Assembly: GCF_000331105.1 (NCBI RefSeq)
Contig: NC_020054.1
Span: 186,001 to 250,000 of the forward strand
Source: Fibrella aestuarina BUZ 2
GTDB taxonomy: Bacteria > Bacteroidota > Bacteroidia > Cytophagales > Spirosomataceae
Direction: 5' to 3'
DNA: 64,000 bases
In this document: positions 61,632 to 64,000 of the stretch, in pieces
Layout: the number at the start of each line of letters is the position of its first letter
Position numbering within the stretch: position 1 is the stretch's first letter
Notes under the pieces: generated by a model
Seen by the model: only the letters and a program-made list of their open reading frames with translations
Told to the model about the DNA's origin: nothing
Database searches by the model: none
Position numbers and translations under genes: made by a program

Positions 61632-61748
61632 CCCAAATTAAGTGCCGGACCAACAGGCCATCAGCAACGCACTCATTGTTAATGGACTAGCCTGTCAAAC
61701 AACACAGCCCATGTCCAGAATCGGACATAGGCTGTACCCTTATGGACA
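61632..61748 (-). promoter_or_regulatory. Sigma-54-like promoter with TGTCC/GGACA activator array (unit 3)
   Basis: On the minus strand the promoter CGGCACTTAATTTGGG occupies 61632-61647. The array lies 64 bp further upstream: TGTCC (61712-61716)-N6-GGACA (61723-61727)-N5-TGTAC (61733-61737, degenerate)-N6-GGACA (61744-61748). A degenerate half-site (ACACA) fits the N5 position on the promoter side. The array overlaps the region just past the end of the next permease gene. Confidence 0.6.
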
Positions 61749-61781
61749 ATCGACGTAGCCAGTCGTCGTAAGTCAATCGGC

Positions 61782-64000
61782 TTATTCCGTTCGCAAACTT
61801 CGGACCGGATCCATCAGGGCGGCGCGGATACTCTGGTACGACACCGTCAGCAGGGCGATGAGCATAGCCAGCAGCCCCGCCCCGGCAAATACCCACCAGT
61901 GCAGGTCGATGCGGTAGGCGAAGCTTTGTAACCACTGGCTCATGGCCCACCAGGCGACAGGCACGGCAATGAGCACGCCGATGAGCACCAGTTTGATAAA
62001 GTCCTTGGCCAGCAGTTGAATGATCCCCAGCACACTCGCCCCCAGCACCTTGCGCACACCGATCTCGCGGGTACGTACCTGAGCGGTGTAGGTTGCCAGC
62101 CCCAGCAAACCGAGGCACGAAATAAGAATGGCCATCGAAGCAAACACGTTGAAGAGCAGCCCCGACTGTTGCTCGGCGCGGTAGAGGCTGTTGAACGAAT
62201 CGTCGAGAAAGGTATAGCTGAAGGGGAAGTCGGCGTTGTATCGGGTCCACGACCGTTGCACGGCAGCAATGGCCTGCTCCGCCTGGTTGCCCGTCGTTTT
62301 TACGTAGATCGCGCCCATCTCATCCGGCTGGTAGAAGAAAATAGCTGGTTCGATCTTCTGACGCATCGACGCGAAATGAAAGTCTTTTACCACGCCCACG
62401 ATGGTGCCCCAGCGTTTCCAGAGGCGAAAGCGTTTGCCGATCGGGTTGCGGATGCGGGCGGTTTTCACGGCGGTTTCGTTCAGAATCACGTGCAGCGAAT
62501 CGGCGGGTGTACCGGTAAAGCTGGTACCCGCCACCAGTTTCATGTTGAAGAACGCGGTAAAGTCCTTGTCGATCGCGACGGGCCGCATGAACATGGTTTC
62601 GCCGGGCTGCTTGCCGTCCCACGCGTTATCGCCGGTCTGCCCGTCCAGATTGACGATGTTGGCGCTGGCGCGGGTCACCGCCGTAATGCCGGGTTGCTTG
62701 AGCAGATCGGCTTTGACGGCTTCGTAGTGCGCACTCATGTCGCGCATGAAGAACCCAAACACGTGCGTTTTGTCGTAGCCCAGCTCTTTCGAGCGGATGT
62801 AGTCCAGTTGATTGCTGATGATAAACGTTCCCGCAATCAGGATGACCGATACGGCAAACTGAACCACCACCAGCGCCTTCCGGAAAACCGCCTCGCTCAG
62901 CCGCCCGGCCACCCGCCCCTTTAACGCCTTCAGCGGCTCGAACGACGACAGCAACAGGGCCGGGTAAATGCTCGACGCCAGTAGCGTGCTGGTGATGGTG
63001 GCACCGATCAGCAGCCAGATCGACGAGTCGGTGAAGTCAAGCACGAGCGCCTTGCCCGACACCTCGTTGTAGAGTGGCAGCAGCGCGTAGATCAGGCCAA
63101 TCGCCACGACGGCGGCCAGCGTGAAGAGCAGCGCCGTTTCGACCAGAAATTGCAGAAACAGCTGCCCACGGGCCGCACCCACAATCTTACGCATGCTGAT
63201 TTCCTTCGACCGCAGCAACGCCCGCGCCGTGGCCAGGTTGACGTAGTTGATGCAGGCGATGGCCAGAATCAGGAGGGCGATGATCGAGAACATCCGCACC
63301 GTTTCGATGCCTCCCACCGAGCCGTCGGCCCGGTACAGGTGCATATCGGGCAGGGGTTGCAACAGGTACGTCAGGTCGGTATCGTCGGGCTTGTTGCGGA
63401 GGTGGATGGTCCGCAGCTTATTGGCCAGCCGCTCAACCGACGTACCGGGCTGAAGCAGCAGGTACGTCTGGTAGTTGAACGTGCGAAAATCGTTGTCTCG
63501 GGTCAGCCCGTCGGCCTGCGTCCGGTACATGGTGTCGAACCACAGGGCCATCGGCAGCACCATATCGGCCTGAATGCTTGAATTGCGGGGAAAATCCCGG
63601 ATGATGCCGCTGACCCGAAAAGCGTTGGTCTTGTCGACCGTCAGCACTTTCCCGAGGGGACTTTCTGAACCGAAATACCGCCGCGCCGTACTTTCCGTGA
63701 GCACGATGGACTGGTTATCGGGAAAGGGGTTGGCCGGATTACCCTGAAGCAGCGGCAGGTCGAACACGGAAAACAGGCTCGGATCGGCAAAGGTCGTGTG
63801 TTCCTCATTGATGACCTTGTCGCGGTATTTGAACAGCGTGAAGCTGCTGTTATGCGCTAGCCGAACACCCTCTTTGATCTCGGGTAGCTCGCGTTTACCC
63901 ATCTCGGCGATAGGTGCCACGGTCGTGGTCCATATTTGGCGGCTATCACCAGTGCCCGCCCAGTTTTCGAGGCGGTAGATGGCGTCGGCTTTCGGGTAGA
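61782..64000 (-). CDS. MacB/FtsX-type ABC transporter permease (partial, N-terminus off the right edge)
   Basis: The frame runs open to the window edge, so the first helix and start codon are missing; about 739 residues remain. Visible parts are most of the first extracytoplasmic domain, YVNLATARALLRSKEISMRKIVGAARGQ, the second-half entry LVVVQFAVSVILIAGTFII, the end block VRTREIGVRKVLGASVLG and the C-terminus DPVRSLRTE. In the central block ISMRK replaces VGIRK. It is tandem with the permease at 59232-61598, 183 nt upstream of it, but that gene has its own promoter in between. Confidence 0.93.
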   Translation of the reverse strand, partial: YPKADAIYRLENWAGTGDSRQIWTTTVAPIAEMGKRELPEIKEGVRLAHNSSFTLFKYRDKVINEEHTTFADPSLFSVFDLPLLQGNPANPFPDNQSIVLTESTARRYFGSESPLGKVLTVDKTNAFRVSGIIRDFPRNSSIQADMVLPMALWFDTMYRTQADGLTRDNDFRTFNYQTYLLLQPGTSVERLANKLRTIHLRNKPDDTDLTYLLQPLPDMHLYRADGSVGGIETVRMFSIIALLILAIACINYVNLATARALLRSKEISMRKIVGAARGQLFLQFLVETALLFTLAAVVAIGLIYALLPLYNEVSGKALVLDFTDSSIWLLIGATITSTLLASSIYPALLLSSFEPLKALKGRVAGRLSEAVFRKALVVVQFAVSVILIAGTFIISNQLDYIRSKELGYDKTHVFGFFMRDMSAHYEAVKADLLKQPGITAVTRASANIVNLDGQTGDNAWDGKQPGETMFMRPVAIDKDFTAFFNMKLVAGTSFTGTPADSLHVILNETAVKTARIRNPIGKRFRLWKRWGTIVGVVKDFHFASMRQKIEPAIFFYQPDEMGAIYVKTTGNQAEQAIAAVQRSWTRYNADFPFSYTFLDDSFNSLYRAEQQSGLLFNVFASMAILISCLGLLGLATYTAQVRTREIGVRKVLGASVLGIIQLLAKDFIKLVLIGVLIAVPVAWWAMSQWLQSFAYRIDLHWWVFAGAGLLAMLIALLTVSYQSIRAALMDPVRSLRTE

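Noticed and set aside
1..64000. CRISPR arrays, tRNA or rRNA genes
   Set aside because: No regular direct-repeat array with spacers and no cloverleaf or rRNA-like sequence was noticed. The repeats present are dispersed palindromes. This was judged by reading only, not by a search program.

Overview
The window reads as chromosomal DNA of a high-GC member of the Bacteroidota, most likely order Cytophagales, family Spirosomataceae (Spirosoma/Fibrella/Rudanella type). This is an inference. It rests on a SusC/SusD pair, Bacteroidota-type promoters (TAnnTTTG at -7), many double-length MacB/FtsX permeases, PadR genes paired with prefix-domain permeases, LytS/LytTR regulators and secreted glycan enzymes. 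No rRNA, tRNA, CRISPR array, intact transposase or prophage gene was found.

Layout. 1-5.7 kb: polysaccharide-utilisation locus on the minus strand (SusD running off the left edge, SusC, GH5-like enzyme) with a LacI-type palindrome over the susC promoter. 6.0-11.5 kb: lipoprotein, FtsX permease, ArsR/SRPBCC operon, Tat-exported Gfo/Idh/MocA oxidoreductase. 11.5-14.4 kb: AT-rich islet holding a membrane-anchored TIR protein, a tightly coupled two-helix membrane partner and a short QueC-like PP-loop ATPase, with decayed repeat-like DNA around them. 14.4-24.6 kb: secreted serine hydrolase, two FtsX permeases, two DUF4097 proteins, and an ECF sigma/anti-sigma pair. 24.8-33.4 kb: carbohydrate genes (DUF1080, polysaccharide deacetylase, alpha-glucuronidase-like enzyme, cytochrome c/PQQ-type sugar dehydrogenase, SDR, epimerase). 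33.7-39.9 kb: two PadR + prefix-domain permease pairs. 40-54.5 kb: phosphodiesterase, DUF1801 and VOC proteins, dioxygenase, cupin, a LytTR regulator and LytS kinase flanking an MscS channel, M14 and M3 peptidases, rhodanese-thioredoxin fusion. 54.6-64 kb: three more FtsX permeases (the last cut by the right edge) with small lipoproteins and a cupin between them.

Main signals. Eight ~800-890 residue MacB/FtsX permeases lie here without a single ABC ATPase gene, so they probably share ATPases encoded elsewhere. Their regulation falls into classes visible in the DNA. Three units carry phased TGTCC/GGACA half-site arrays, 53 or 64 bp upstream of sigma-54-like (-24/-12) promoters. Two others share a TGTTAA-N4-TGTTAA tandem 54-56 bp before the start codon. 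The LytS kinase gene and the serine hydrolase gene share a 21-bp-period direct repeat that fits a LytTR operator. The DUF1801 and VOC genes share another upstream element. The 7-mer GGTACGT/ACGTACC is strongly over-represented, in all three reading frames and between genes. The TIR + two-helix pair in the low-GC islet is the best candidate for an undescribed defence-type system.
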